This document shows, in pieces, positions 27,533 through 36,263 of a stretch of DNA of 64,000 nucleotides. The stretch spans positions 22,646 to 86,645 of the forward strand of contig NZ_JADOBQ010000013.1 in assembly GCF_015644665.1 (NCBI RefSeq). The letters are read 5' to 3'. The notes beneath the pieces were generated by a model, which worked only from the letters and a program-made list of their open reading frames with translations, did no database searches and was not told where the DNA came from. This DNA comes from Roseobacter sp. MH60115 (GTDB taxonomy: Bacteria > Pseudomonadota > Alphaproteobacteria > Rhodobacterales > Rhodobacteraceae). Position 1 is the first letter of the stretch. Every line of letters begins with the position of its first letter. Position numbers and translations under genes: made by a program.

Positions 27533-29721
27533 GCCGCTCCCTCCATCTCGTGCAGAAAGGCGCGCAGCTCGGCGCGGGCATCCGCCTCCGGCCCCTGCGC
27601 GTCAACGGCCAGCCGCAGCCCCCGAAACCGCGCCATCTGCGCCATGTCCAGCCACCGCAGGGTGACAACAACATGCGCCGGCGCCAGCTGGTGCACCAGT
27701 TCGGCGACATAGCTGCGATAGCTTGTGCGCCGGGTGCGCGCCGTCCACCCGCTCAGCACCAGCGTGGCGCTATGCGCCGCGAAATCCGCATCCGGCCCGC
27801 GCAGCAAGACATCTTCCACCAGACAAGCGCATTCCGCCTCTTCATGCAGCCCCCGCCAGCTGACCCGCAGTGCGTTCACCCGCGCCATCGCCTCGGCTTT
27901 ATCCGCCGTGGTCTCGATCTCATGGAGCGCCTCGGCATCGCCGCTGTCGAAAAGCACGGTGTAGCGCCCGCCGCTGACCGGGCTGATCACAAAGGCATCC
28001 GCATCGGCGGCCCGCTGAAAGAGATCCGGGTGCATCACCCCGTCCGCCACCCAGGGGGTCAGACCTTGCAGGGCCTCACCGGGCAGCGGGTCGGCCAGAT
28101 CATCCCGCGGCACGATCATGTCAAAGGGGTTCAGCGGCAGCAGCAGATCGCGGCGGGCAAAACCGGGCGTGGGCATGTCGGTCTGATCATCCAGAGCCCA
28201 GCCGAGTTGCTGCATCCGGCCCGGCCCGGCGGCCCAGGTTTCAACGGCGATATCCGCCAGCAGCCCCAGTCGCGTCATGAACCCGCCGGGGATCAGTCCC
28301 GTGGGTCCGGTGCCGCGCGTGGCATTCAGCACCGGCAGGGCGCGCAGGTAGGCCAGACGCCAGTGCAGCTCAAACCGCTGGCGCGCCGCGATGGACCGGT
28401 AGTGATGCAGGCCGGAATGGCGAATGACGGGCAGGGTCTCGCCCTGTATCGCCAGCAGCAGATCCAGCAGTTTGATCCGCCGCGCGTGCAGCAAGGGATC
28501 ATCGGTATCCTGCTCCGTTCCGGCGTCAAAGAGCCGGGGCAGCTGCGCCAGCGCCATCGACATTTCATCCAGCTGCGTGTTGATCGCATCACGGTACTGC
28601 GCAAAAAGATCATCAGCAGGGGCCTTGGGGGCCATACCGTTCTGCGCCGCCCGCGCGGGGGTGCCATAGAGCCGGTAGATCGCGGGCAGCATATCGTCCA
28701 CATGGCTGCGGGTGAAATCGCGCCGCCGCCCGTCTTTCAGCACCGCCCAGTCCGCCTCTGCCAGATGGTGGTGCGCGCGCGAAATATTCTCCGCCGACAC
28801 CCGGATGTATTCTTCGTGGATGCGGTTGTGATCAAGCGTCAGGCGGTTCTCGCCCACGCGCAGGTCCAGTTCGATCTCCTCCGCAGACTGCGGCAGGACC
28901 AGCGCCAGATAGCCGGGTTTCAGCTCCTCCTCCGGGTCCGCCACCGGCAGCTTGCGAAAGGACAGCTCACCGATGTCCCGGATGCCGGGGATCGCGCGCA
29001 GCCGTGTCAGATGCACATCGATGTCGGGGATGCGCGCGCCGGTCTCCGCCCGGGGGCGAAAGAACAGCTCCGGCTGGGCATAGACCGCATCGCGGGTGGC
29101 CCCGTGCTTGCGGTCGCGCTGCGCGGTGCGGCCCCGCAGGATGGCTGCGACATGGTAGTAGAACCGCGCCGCCACCCGCTCCGGGTCCGCCGTGGGGCTG
29201 ACGTCGATCCGACCACTCAGCACGGTATCGCGTTTGCGCGCGATGGTGATCTGCCCCAGATCGGTGGCCAGCGGCCGCCTCTGCGCAAAGCACGTCGCCA
29301 CCTGCGCCGCAAGGGCGTCTTCATCCACCTCCTCCGCTTCCGGCTCGGAGGGGATAACCACCACATCGTAAAGCCCGAGGCGCGCGCCCGGTGTGACCCA
29401 GGCGCTCGAAACGCCCGGCTGATCCGAGAGGTAGGAGGTCAGATCCAGATCGGTGACCGGGGCCGACGGCAGTACCGCGCGCGGGTCGTAAAGTGCGAGA
29501 TCAAAATACCGCAGCTCGCCGTCCGCGTCGGTCAACAGATCGCGGATCGGATGCGCCGCCTGATAGCCGATTTCGCTGAGCGCGAAACAGGTCTGTTCCA
29601 GCAGCGTCACGCCGGGATCATGCAGGTTAAAATCAGTCCAGATATTGCCGGATGCGGCCTGCGCAAACTGCACCGCCTGCGCCCGCAGGCTGTCGAAATC
29701 GGTGGCCTCGGGCGCGCTCAC
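27529..29721 (-). CDS. eCIS baseplate protein (Afp12-like, gp6/gpJ family)
   Basis: 730 residues, soluble. The opening motif NIWTDFNLHDPGVTLLEQ (residues 26-43) is the hallmark of eCIS baseplate wedge proteins of the Afp11/12 group, followed by LSEIGYQAAHPIRDLLTDADG. Forms the wedge around the spike and joins the sheath base. Overlaps both neighbours by 4 nt (ATGA), so it is translationally coupled with the fibre-like gene before it and the tape measure gene after it. Confidence 0.85.
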   Translation of the reverse strand: MSAPEATDFDSLRAQAVQFAQAASGNIWTDFNLHDPGVTLLEQTCFALSEIGYQAAHPIRDLLTDADGELRYFDLALYDPRAVLPSAPVTDLDLTSYLSDQPGVSSAWVTPGARLGLYDVVVIPSEPEAEEVDEDALAAQVATCFAQRRPLATDLGQITIARKRDTVLSGRIDVSPTADPERVAARFYYHVAAILRGRTAQRDRKHGATRDAVYAQPELFFRPRAETGARIPDIDVHLTRLRAIPGIRDIGELSFRKLPVADPEEELKPGYLALVLPQSAEEIELDLRVGENRLTLDHNRIHEEYIRVSAENISRAHHHLAEADWAVLKDGRRRDFTRSHVDDMLPAIYRLYGTPARAAQNGMAPKAPADDLFAQYRDAINTQLDEMSMALAQLPRLFDAGTEQDTDDPLLHARRIKLLDLLLAIQGETLPVIRHSGLHHYRSIAARQRFELHWRLAYLRALPVLNATRGTGPTGLIPGGFMTRLGLLADIAVETWAAGPGRMQQLGWALDDQTDMPTPGFARRDLLLPLNPFDMIVPRDDLADPLPGEALQGLTPWVADGVMHPDLFQRAADADAFVISPVSGGRYTVLFDSGDAEALHEIETTADKAEAMARVNALRVSWRGLHEEAECACLVEDVLLRGPDADFAAHSATLVLSGWTARTRRTSYRSYVAELVHQLAPAHVVVTLRWLDMAQMARFRGLRLAVDAQGPEADARAELRAFLHEMEGAA

Positions 29722-30563
29722 AGCAGCCCCGCGTCGCGGTCGCCTTCGCCGCGCGAGCCACCCATGGTGGTGTCAAACCACAGCCGCGTCAGCCCGTAGC
29801 GGATGACCATGCCCTTGCCGAACCGCGCGTTCGAGCGGATCTGCAGCTTGAAGAAATGCCGCCCCTCACCCGCCACCCAGCGCAGCTTCAGCCGGTCGGC
29901 ATAGCTGCCGTATACCGCCGTCTGCGCCTTGATGCTGCGCCGCTTGAACAGCCAGTTCAGGATCGGATTGCGCGGATGATAGGCATTCATCGCAATGGCA
30001 TGCAGCATGGAATACCGCCCGGTGCGCGGCGTGCCGCCCACCCCTGCCATCACCTCAAAAGCCTGACAGCCGGTGATGTCGGGCGTGATATCGTGCCATC
30101 TGCCATCGGCTGGCACATGCGGGATGTCGGGGGAGTTCACCCCGATCCGCCCACCCATGCGCGCCACGCCATCGACATCCAGCCGCCAATCGGGCGCATC
30201 TGTATTGATGCCCGCGCGCCCGTCCGCCGTGAAACACAGACCCAAGGCCTTCGGGTTCTCGACACCTGCCGCAGGGTCAGCCTGCGCCAGAATCCCCTGC
30301 TCGGGCCGCAGATGCAGCGCGCCTTCGGCCTTGCCATGTTCCATCACCCAGGCCGGGCGCGGCGCACCAAGCCCCTTGTAGAGGCTCATCACCCGCAGCG
30401 ACGTGCCCACGGAATTCAGCTGCAGCCCGTCGCCCGGCGTCTTGGAAAACCCGTCCTCGACCTGGTTGACGCTGCTGTCGATCAGATCACGGTATTCCCG
30501 TGCGGTCGGCAGCGCCCCGTCGCGGAAAAACGATTTCAGAGTGGTGCGATCCTGCTTTGTCAC
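29718..30563 (-). CDS. eCIS-associated fibre-like/baseplate accessory protein
   Basis: 281 residues. The N-terminal helix (SFFRDGALPTAREYRDLIDSSVN) resembles a baseplate-attachment segment. Next comes TPGDGLQLNSVG and a central stretch (LGLCFTADGRAGINTDAPDWRLDVDG) like tail-fibre repeats of the type VGIGTxxPxxxLxVxG, and a C-terminal mixed domain. It sits between two baseplate genes with 4-nt overlaps on each side. Most likely a short fibre or receptor-contact subunit attached to the baseplate; no long Afp13-type fibre gene is visible elsewhere in the locus. Confidence 0.6.
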   Translation of the reverse strand: MTKQDRTTLKSFFRDGALPTAREYRDLIDSSVNQVEDGFSKTPGDGLQLNSVGTSLRVMSLYKGLGAPRPAWVMEHGKAEGALHLRPEQGILAQADPAAGVENPKALGLCFTADGRAGINTDAPDWRLDVDGVARMGGRIGVNSPDIPHVPADGRWHDITPDITGCQAFEVMAGVGGTPRTGRYSMLHAIAMNAYHPRNPILNWLFKRRSIKAQTAVYGSYADRLKLRWVAGEGRHFFKLQIRSNARFGKGMVIRYGLTRLWFDTTMGGSRGEGDRDAGLL

Positions 30564-33500
30564 GAGGGACTCCTTTGACCGACGATAAGGTTGCCGCCCA
30601 CAGACAGTCGGCTGATCCCGCTTTGCACCGGTGTTTCATTCTGCGTGGCCTGCACCACCGTCAGCGCATGTTCCGCCGCCGAGAGCGGCAGGCTCCACGG
30701 GCGCGATCCGCGCAGGCTCGGCCCCAGCGTGCCGCGCCAGTCATCCTGCGCGGAATCGAGCAGCACATGAGCACCCGCATCATCCGCAGCCAGATGCAGC
30801 AGCGAGAAATCCGTCACCCCGCGCACATAATCGAGATCGTTGATATGGGCGTTGAGCATCTTGAGATTGACCGACCAGCCGAACCGCCCAAGCGCGCTCG
30901 GCGCCGTCCAGACCGACAGGAACCGCCGCAGATCGCGCTGCAGCCGCTGCGCCATGGCCCCGTCATCGCGGTAGGGGTCAAAGGCCAGCTTGGCGCGCAC
31001 CAGCAGCCGGTCATAGGTGGGGTTCACCACCTCCACATGGGCAAAACCGGGCGCGTGATCGTCAACGTAATCGCGGATGCGCTGCAGGGTGCTGACATCG
31101 AACATCTGTGCGGTGGGTTCAGGCGGCGGCTGGCGCACGACCACCAGCATGGCCTGACCGGGCGCGGGGGCGGGGCTCTCACGGCGCAACCCCGGCAGGC
31201 ATTTCGCCATCCAAACCTCGGGGAAGGCGTCCAGCACCAGCCGCTCCACATCCCAAGGCGTGATCGCCCGCTTGCGGTGCCGCAACCGCTCCGACACCCG
31301 CGCGACAAAGGCATCGCGATGCTCGGGCGGGCGCACCTCTGCCGGGGTGGGAATTTCGGTGATCGTGGCAATGCCCGGCTGCGCGGGGTTGAAGGTCCAG
31401 ACCCGGTCGAGGGTGCGGTCATGATAGCTGCCATCGGTGCAGCGGGCCCAGACGCCATTGGTCTGCAGGCCGGAGAGGGTCGGGAAAACGCTCAGGTCCG
31501 GCTCGGTCGCCACCGCCGCCATCCAGACGCCACCTGCGGGCATTTCCGGCGAATGCTGCGCGGCATCCTCTGGCAGATCCACCATCACCAGCCCTGATCG
31601 CATCAGCCCCGCCGTCGTATCCGAGGAAATCGCGGTATCGGGCAGCTCGGTCCAGCCGTGGATGGCCAGATAGAACCATTTCACCGGGTTGGGCCGGGGC
31701 ACCAGCCGCAAATGACCGCTCTCTGCCATGTCAAAGAGCAGCGGCACCGGCCCGGTGGCATGATCACCCACAAGATGCAGGAAGAGATGCCCGAACCCCA
31801 GCCGCCGGGGGAAAACCCCGATCTCGCGCAGCATCCGGTTGGGAAAGACCTCGACCCGGCCAAAGGGGTTGATCTGCACGATCCGCTCGCCCGGATTGGC
31901 GGCATCGGGCGCGTTGACCTCAAGGGTCGCGCGCGCCGTGTAGGAGAGTTCGAACGCATCGATCTTCGGCACGAAAGGCGCGGGCGGGATCTTGCGCGCG
32001 GGGAAAGGCAGCAACCGGGGGCGCATCGCCTCGACCAGTGCCAGCGGGTATTGATCGGCGTGAAACCCGCCTGCCGTGCCCGACAACGTCAGGCGCACGG
32101 CCCCCGCGCGCAGGCTTTGCCGGGCGGTGAACATCTCGGGCGTTAAACGGCCCGCCGCGCGCACCGAATGCCCCTTGATGCGCCCACCGAAACTGCGCTC
32201 GGGCGTCAACTCCCCGGTCACCGGCAGGGTTTCAAAGAGCGGCAGCGGCGCGTCACTCACCGGCTTCCAGCCGTCACCGCTCAGATAGGTCACCGACAGC
32301 TCCGGCTGCGGGATATCCGGTTTCCCGGCATAGCTGGCGTAGTGGGCGGCAAACCCGCCCAGAGGGTCCGGCATCTCCGCCCAGGTCAAGGCCACGGCAA
32401 TTTCGGTCACCGGTTTCTGCGCCATCTCCGGGCTGGCCACGATGAAACGCGCCCCATCCTGCGGCCGCGCCCCAAACGGCAGGAACGACTGATCGGTGGC
32501 GACGGGGCCATCATCCGACCAGGCCAGCAGCTTTTGCATGCCGCTCGCCGATACCTCGATGTCGATGGATTCCAGCGTGTACATCTCCAGAAACGAGACC
32601 GGGCAGATACGCGGATTGGCGGCATTGCGCAGCATCAGCGTCGGCGCAGGCATCCCCTCTCCCGCCGCAATGGCGGGCATGCCGGGGGCCAGCACCAGCA
32701 CCAGGGTGATCCCCGCCTGCCCCGGCTTGCCCGAGGGCAGCACCTGGCTGACGGCGGCGGTGATCGGCCCCTCCGCAGTGCTCAACGACAGATCAAAGGC
32801 ATCGCCCAGAAGCTTCTGGAACAGGTCTTCCGGCGTCAGGCTGTCTGGCCCGTCGGCGAAGATTTCGAGGATCATGGAGGCGGGCACATCGCCGATGCCC
32901 GTCAGGTCGCGCACGCCCTCGGACAGCGCCGCGCGGTGCGTCTCGATCTTGTTGTTGATGAGATCGCGGAAACCGTCCCGCGGGAAGGGCACCCGCTCGA
33001 TCAGGCAGAGCGTGACAATCCGGCCCAGCAGCAACCGCAGCTGCCCCGCTGTCTCGATCTGTGTCGCCAGATAGTGATAAAGCCTGCTGAGACACAGGCC
33101 CTCGCCCGCCTCGGCGGCCATGCGCTCCGCGCCTTTGGCCAGCGCCTGAATGCCCGCCTCCAGCTTGCCCGGAAAGAACGCCCGCACCAGCGCGGGATCG
33201 GATTGCAGGGTGACCAGCGTCTCCGCCGCCGCCGGGACCTCTTCGGCAAACCGCCCCCCCTCTGCCGCGTCGGGCAGCGCGGGCAGGCCGGACGCCCGCT
33301 GCAGCACCAGCGCCACCTCAATCCGCCGCGTGCCCTGCGCCAGCGCCAGCATGGGCGAGCTGATGTCGAGCCCCATGCGCACCGGCCCCGCAGCGCCCAC
33401 CGAAAACACCCCGGCAGCCTGCGACAGGTCCGGCTTGGGCTGCCAATGGGTGACCTGCAGGCCGGTGATCCCGCCCAGCTCCGCGTTGAAGGAAATCTGC

Positions 33501-34477
33501 GGGTCGGTCTCATAGGTCAGGGTGGCCACGGATTTCAGACGGGTGGAGCTGACATGCACGGGCGCGTCGGTGGCAAAGCGCTGCACGCTGTTGTCCGGCT
33601 TGCGCCCGGTGAGCGTGGTGCCTTCCGGCAGGAACAGCGCCTGCTGTCCCGCATCCAGATGCAGCAGCACCCGCTCCGGTGAGGCGGGGGCCGCCTGCTG
33701 GCCGATGATGTCCTCGTAGTAGAAATGCACAAACCGGTCGATCACGCCGTTGATCACCCCATCGACCTGCAGCGCCGTCTGCAACTCCGCCACCAGCAGG
33801 CCAAGGGCCGGGTCCATGTCACCCGACTTGATGCGCGCCTCGAAGGCGGCAATCGCATGGGGGCGCAGGGTTTCCACCGCGTTGCGCAACAGCGCATGGG
33901 TCGAGCGGTAGGCGGTGACCACCGCGCGTGCCTGGGTGAGCGCATCGCCCCGCGCCCGGCTGACGTTTGGGATGATGCTGCGCACCACCCGCAGGATGCC
34001 CGGCGGCGTGACACCGGTCAGCCTGGCCAGCCGCGCCTGCAGATCAGCCTCGGCATTCAGCTGCTGGATCTGTTTGGAAAAGGGCGACGGCCGCTCCGTC
34101 TCCAGCCGCGAAATCCAGTCCTGCAACCGCCGCGACAGCGCCCAGATCACCTGTGCCGCCCGGTCCGGATCGGTCTCGATGGCGCGGTCAAACGCAAAGG
34201 CCGCCTGGCGCACGTCAAAGGACGCAAGCTCCGAATAGATGTACGCCGGTTCCGACCGGAAAAGCCGCACCCAGGGCCCGGACGACTTTCGGCCCGGACC
34301 GCGCGGCTTGTCCTTGGCGTGCAGCCTGCGCCCCGCCTTGCAAAACGCTTCGGCCAGCGTTTCAGGCCGCACATCCGTGCGGTTTCGATGCAACGCATCC
34401 GGCAGCCTGTCGCTGCTGAGCGACCCCGGCGTTACAAGAATATCATCCCAACTTCGATGCACGGCAGCTATCGACAC
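30560..34477 (-). CDS. eCIS large baseplate protein (Afp11-like, gpJ family)
   Basis: 1305 residues, the largest gene here. A helical N-terminal part is followed by FVHFYYEDIIGQQ and a baseplate-J-like core. The C-terminal end (VEVVNPTYDRLLVRAKLAF, RDLRRFLSVWTAPSALGRFGW, LDYVRGVTDFSLLHL) matches the gpJ C-terminal domain, in which a beta-sandwich is followed by a helical pair. The start is a GTG with a weak ribosome site; a second in-frame GTG at 34462 is possible. First gene after the 135-nt gap that divides the eCIS locus. Confidence 0.85.
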   Translation of the reverse strand: MSIAAVHRSWDDILVTPGSLSSDRLPDALHRNRTDVRPETLAEAFCKAGRRLHAKDKPRGPGRKSSGPWVRLFRSEPAYIYSELASFDVRQAAFAFDRAIETDPDRAAQVIWALSRRLQDWISRLETERPSPFSKQIQQLNAEADLQARLARLTGVTPPGILRVVRSIIPNVSRARGDALTQARAVVTAYRSTHALLRNAVETLRPHAIAAFEARIKSGDMDPALGLLVAELQTALQVDGVINGVIDRFVHFYYEDIIGQQAAPASPERVLLHLDAGQQALFLPEGTTLTGRKPDNSVQRFATDAPVHVSSTRLKSVATLTYETDPQISFNAELGGITGLQVTHWQPKPDLSQAAGVFSVGAAGPVRMGLDISSPMLALAQGTRRIEVALVLQRASGLPALPDAAEGGRFAEEVPAAAETLVTLQSDPALVRAFFPGKLEAGIQALAKGAERMAAEAGEGLCLSRLYHYLATQIETAGQLRLLLGRIVTLCLIERVPFPRDGFRDLINNKIETHRAALSEGVRDLTGIGDVPASMILEIFADGPDSLTPEDLFQKLLGDAFDLSLSTAEGPITAAVSQVLPSGKPGQAGITLVLVLAPGMPAIAAGEGMPAPTLMLRNAANPRICPVSFLEMYTLESIDIEVSASGMQKLLAWSDDGPVATDQSFLPFGARPQDGARFIVASPEMAQKPVTEIAVALTWAEMPDPLGGFAAHYASYAGKPDIPQPELSVTYLSGDGWKPVSDAPLPLFETLPVTGELTPERSFGGRIKGHSVRAAGRLTPEMFTARQSLRAGAVRLTLSGTAGGFHADQYPLALVEAMRPRLLPFPARKIPPAPFVPKIDAFELSYTARATLEVNAPDAANPGERIVQINPFGRVEVFPNRMLREIGVFPRRLGFGHLFLHLVGDHATGPVPLLFDMAESGHLRLVPRPNPVKWFYLAIHGWTELPDTAISSDTTAGLMRSGLVMVDLPEDAAQHSPEMPAGGVWMAAVATEPDLSVFPTLSGLQTNGVWARCTDGSYHDRTLDRVWTFNPAQPGIATITEIPTPAEVRPPEHRDAFVARVSERLRHRKRAITPWDVERLVLDAFPEVWMAKCLPGLRRESPAPAPGQAMLVVVRQPPPEPTAQMFDVSTLQRIRDYVDDHAPGFAHVEVVNPTYDRLLVRAKLAFDPYRDDGAMAQRLQRDLRRFLSVWTAPSALGRFGWSVNLKMLNAHINDLDYVRGVTDFSLLHLAADDAGAHVLLDSAQDDWRGTLGPSLRGSRPWSLPLSAAEHALTVVQATQNETPVQSGISRLSVGGNLIVGQRSPS

Positions 34478-34612
34478 CTCTGGCAGTCATTGAAACAGCA
34501 GCCACCCCTGGCCGCAAAAACCCGAGCAATCGTAAACGTTTGAGAACAATAGGAGACCTTTTAACACTATGCGCCCGCTTGCCCGATGCAAGCAAAACAG
34601 CAGTCCCTGACC
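34478..34612 (-). other. Intergenic gap inside the eCIS locus
   Basis: 135 nt between the lipoprotein stop and the large baseplate gene start. Read on the minus strand it contains TTGCAT-N16-TAGTGT, a weak sigma-70-like promoter, and a short GACCC/GGGTC hairpin overlapping the lipoprotein stop without a T-run. It may give the baseplate-to-anchor half its own promoter; support is weak. Confidence 0.3.
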
Positions 34613-35527
34613 CTATAAGGGGTCCGTATTTTCTTCCCTTTCAGGTTGTGTTGCGATGAAAACACCACTGAGGGTGCCTACGTCCCCCGCGATGATGAAT
34701 GTCCCGCCGAAACTGTCCGGCGCCCCGCCGGGATCGGCACTGGCAAACTGCGATGATTCCAGCAATGCGCGAATCGGTGTGACCGCGCGCCCGGTCTGAA
34801 ACGGGATCTGGCGGCTGCCGTCTTGCTGCGTAAAGAACACCTGCCCCTGCCCCGAACTGGTCACCCGCGTGCCGCAAAGCCCCAGCCGCGTCCACTGCAC
34901 CGCCTCGAAAGGCAAACCGGCGGCACTTGCGTCCACGGTGAACTGCGCCTGCTGCGATCCATAGCCGATATCCGCCGTAAACGCCGCCATCCTGACCGTG
35001 GTGACCGGTGCCTTATCCGTCGGTGAGGTCGTCAGTGTCAGTTGCACCTGACCTGCATAGACGACACGTCCGGTTGTGGGGATTTCAAAGCCGGTCGGGC
35101 TCTGCCCCACGACCACCGGCCCGTTATAGTCGATCCCCTCCGCCCGGTAGCGCATCGTATAGGCGGCAGGCAGCTGGCCCTTGGTGCCCAGCCCGGCAAT
35201 CGGGGTGGCCACCGACCGGCGCGCACCATCCAGCGTGCCATCCTCCTGCGGGCGAATACGGCGCAGAGTCTGATCATAGAAAACCAGGTTGCGCGGCAAG
35301 GACTTGCGCGATGTCTGGCCAGTCACGAAAAAGAGGTCACTGCCGTCATCAGCCGCCGGTTGCCGCAGATAGGATCCGGCCAGCCGCCTGCCCTCCCGTT
35401 TGGTGACCACGCAAGGGTCATCCGGGGCCAGCCCCAGCAGTTCAAACGCCTTGCTGTTCTGCACCGCCTCCACAGCGCCACAGCCCGCCAGCGCAAAGAC
35501 CAGCAGATATGTCACCGCAGCCTTCAT
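34613..35527 (-). CDS. Lipoprotein encoded within the eCIS baseplate genes
   Basis: 304 residues. Signal peptide with lipobox LAGC and lipidation Cys at residue 16, so probably outer-membrane anchored (residue after Cys is Gly, not Asp). The rest is beta-strand-rich; the C-terminal SFGGTFIIAGDVGTLSGVFIAT resembles the barrel repeats of transferrin-binding-protein-like lipoproteins. Its start overlaps the gp25 stop by 4 nt, so it is made with the baseplate. Standard Afp/PVC clusters lack a lipoprotein. Inference: part of an envelope docking complex for the injection particle. Confidence 0.7.
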   Translation of the reverse strand: MKAAVTYLLVFALAGCGAVEAVQNSKAFELLGLAPDDPCVVTKREGRRLAGSYLRQPAADDGSDLFFVTGQTSRKSLPRNLVFYDQTLRRIRPQEDGTLDGARRSVATPIAGLGTKGQLPAAYTMRYRAEGIDYNGPVVVGQSPTGFEIPTTGRVVYAGQVQLTLTTSPTDKAPVTTVRMAAFTADIGYGSQQAQFTVDASAAGLPFEAVQWTRLGLCGTRVTSSGQGQVFFTQQDGSRQIPFQTGRAVTPIRALLESSQFASADPGGAPDSFGGTFIIAGDVGTLSGVFIATQPEREENTDPL

Positions 35528-35955
35528 GCGGCGGGCACCGGTTTCTGCGACACCAGCGTGCCTTCGGTGAGGTAGAAGGGGAACACCATGTTGTGCCGCT
35601 CGTTGGTCTCCACCACCGTGTAGTTCAGCGTCACCGCCAGATGCCCCTCCAGCGCCGCGCGCACGTCCACGGTCACGGCCCCCAGCTTGATGCGCGGCTC
35701 GAAAAACAGGATCGCCCGGGAAATCGCAACCTCGATCTCCGCTTCGGTCTCGCTGTTCATCGGCTCGAACACCAGATCATGCAGGCGGCAGCCGTAGTTG
35801 GGGTGCATGATCCGCTCGCCCGGGCGGGTCTCCATCAGGATGCGCAGGCTCTCGGCGATATCCTCTTCGGCCTGCACCAGACGGGCTTCGCCGGTGCCGT
35901 TGTCAAACGCGGGCGGAAAGGCCCAGCCCCGGCCCAGGAAAGACGGATCCGCCAC
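35524..35955 (-). CDS. eCIS gp25-like baseplate protein (Afp9-like)
   Basis: 143 residues matching the gpW/gp25 family, e.g. GRGWAFPPAF, EDIAESLRILMETRPGERIMHPNYGCRLHDLVFEP. The core wedge component that starts sheath polymerisation; the E-x-R-P-G-E-R motif is conserved in gp25 and TssE. The start is GTG directly after the PAAR stop (gggggt as ribosome site). No ATG start fits the homologous N-terminus. Confidence 0.92.
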   Translation of the reverse strand: MADPSFLGRGWAFPPAFDNGTGEARLVQAEEDIAESLRILMETRPGERIMHPNYGCRLHDLVFEPMNSETEAEIEVAISRAILFFEPRIKLGAVTVDVRAALEGHLAVTLNYTVVETNERHNMVFPFYLTEGTLVSQKPVPAA

Positions 35956-35957
35956 CC

Positions 35958-36248
35958 CTAACCCCCGATCATCACAGTGGGGGCGCCCAGCACGATGCTG
36001 CCGCCATGCGAGGTGGTGTCGCCCATGCGCGCCGCAGGCTTGCCGCCGATCATCACCGTGGCCGATCCCTTGACGATGGTCGCAGGCGGGCCGACGCAGG
36101 TGCAATTGTCGCCCAGAACCGCCGCAGGCAGGTTCGTGATCAGCACCGTGGCCACGCCGGGGCCGATCACCGGCCCGCCGACATGGGGCACGATCCCCGT
36201 CACCATCGGGCAGGTCTGCATATCCGTGATCCGTGCTGCTGGTGGCAT
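35958..36248 (-). CDS. PAAR-domain spike tip protein (Afp10-like)
   Basis: 96 residues consisting of a single PAAR domain: PAARITD at the start, repeated hydrophobic-Gly turns (VLGDNCTCVGPPATIVKGSATVMIGGKPAARMGD), and His/Cys residues that could bind the tip metal. It caps the VgrG-like spike. No C-terminal extension, so it carries no fused effector. Lies between the spike and gp25 genes, the usual eCIS order. Confidence 0.93.
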   Translation of the reverse strand: MPPAARITDMQTCPMVTGIVPHVGGPVIGPGVATVLITNLPAAVLGDNCTCVGPPATIVKGSATVMIGGKPAARMGDTTSHGGSIVLGAPTVMIGG

Positions 36249-36263
36249 TGCCCTCTCCTCCCC

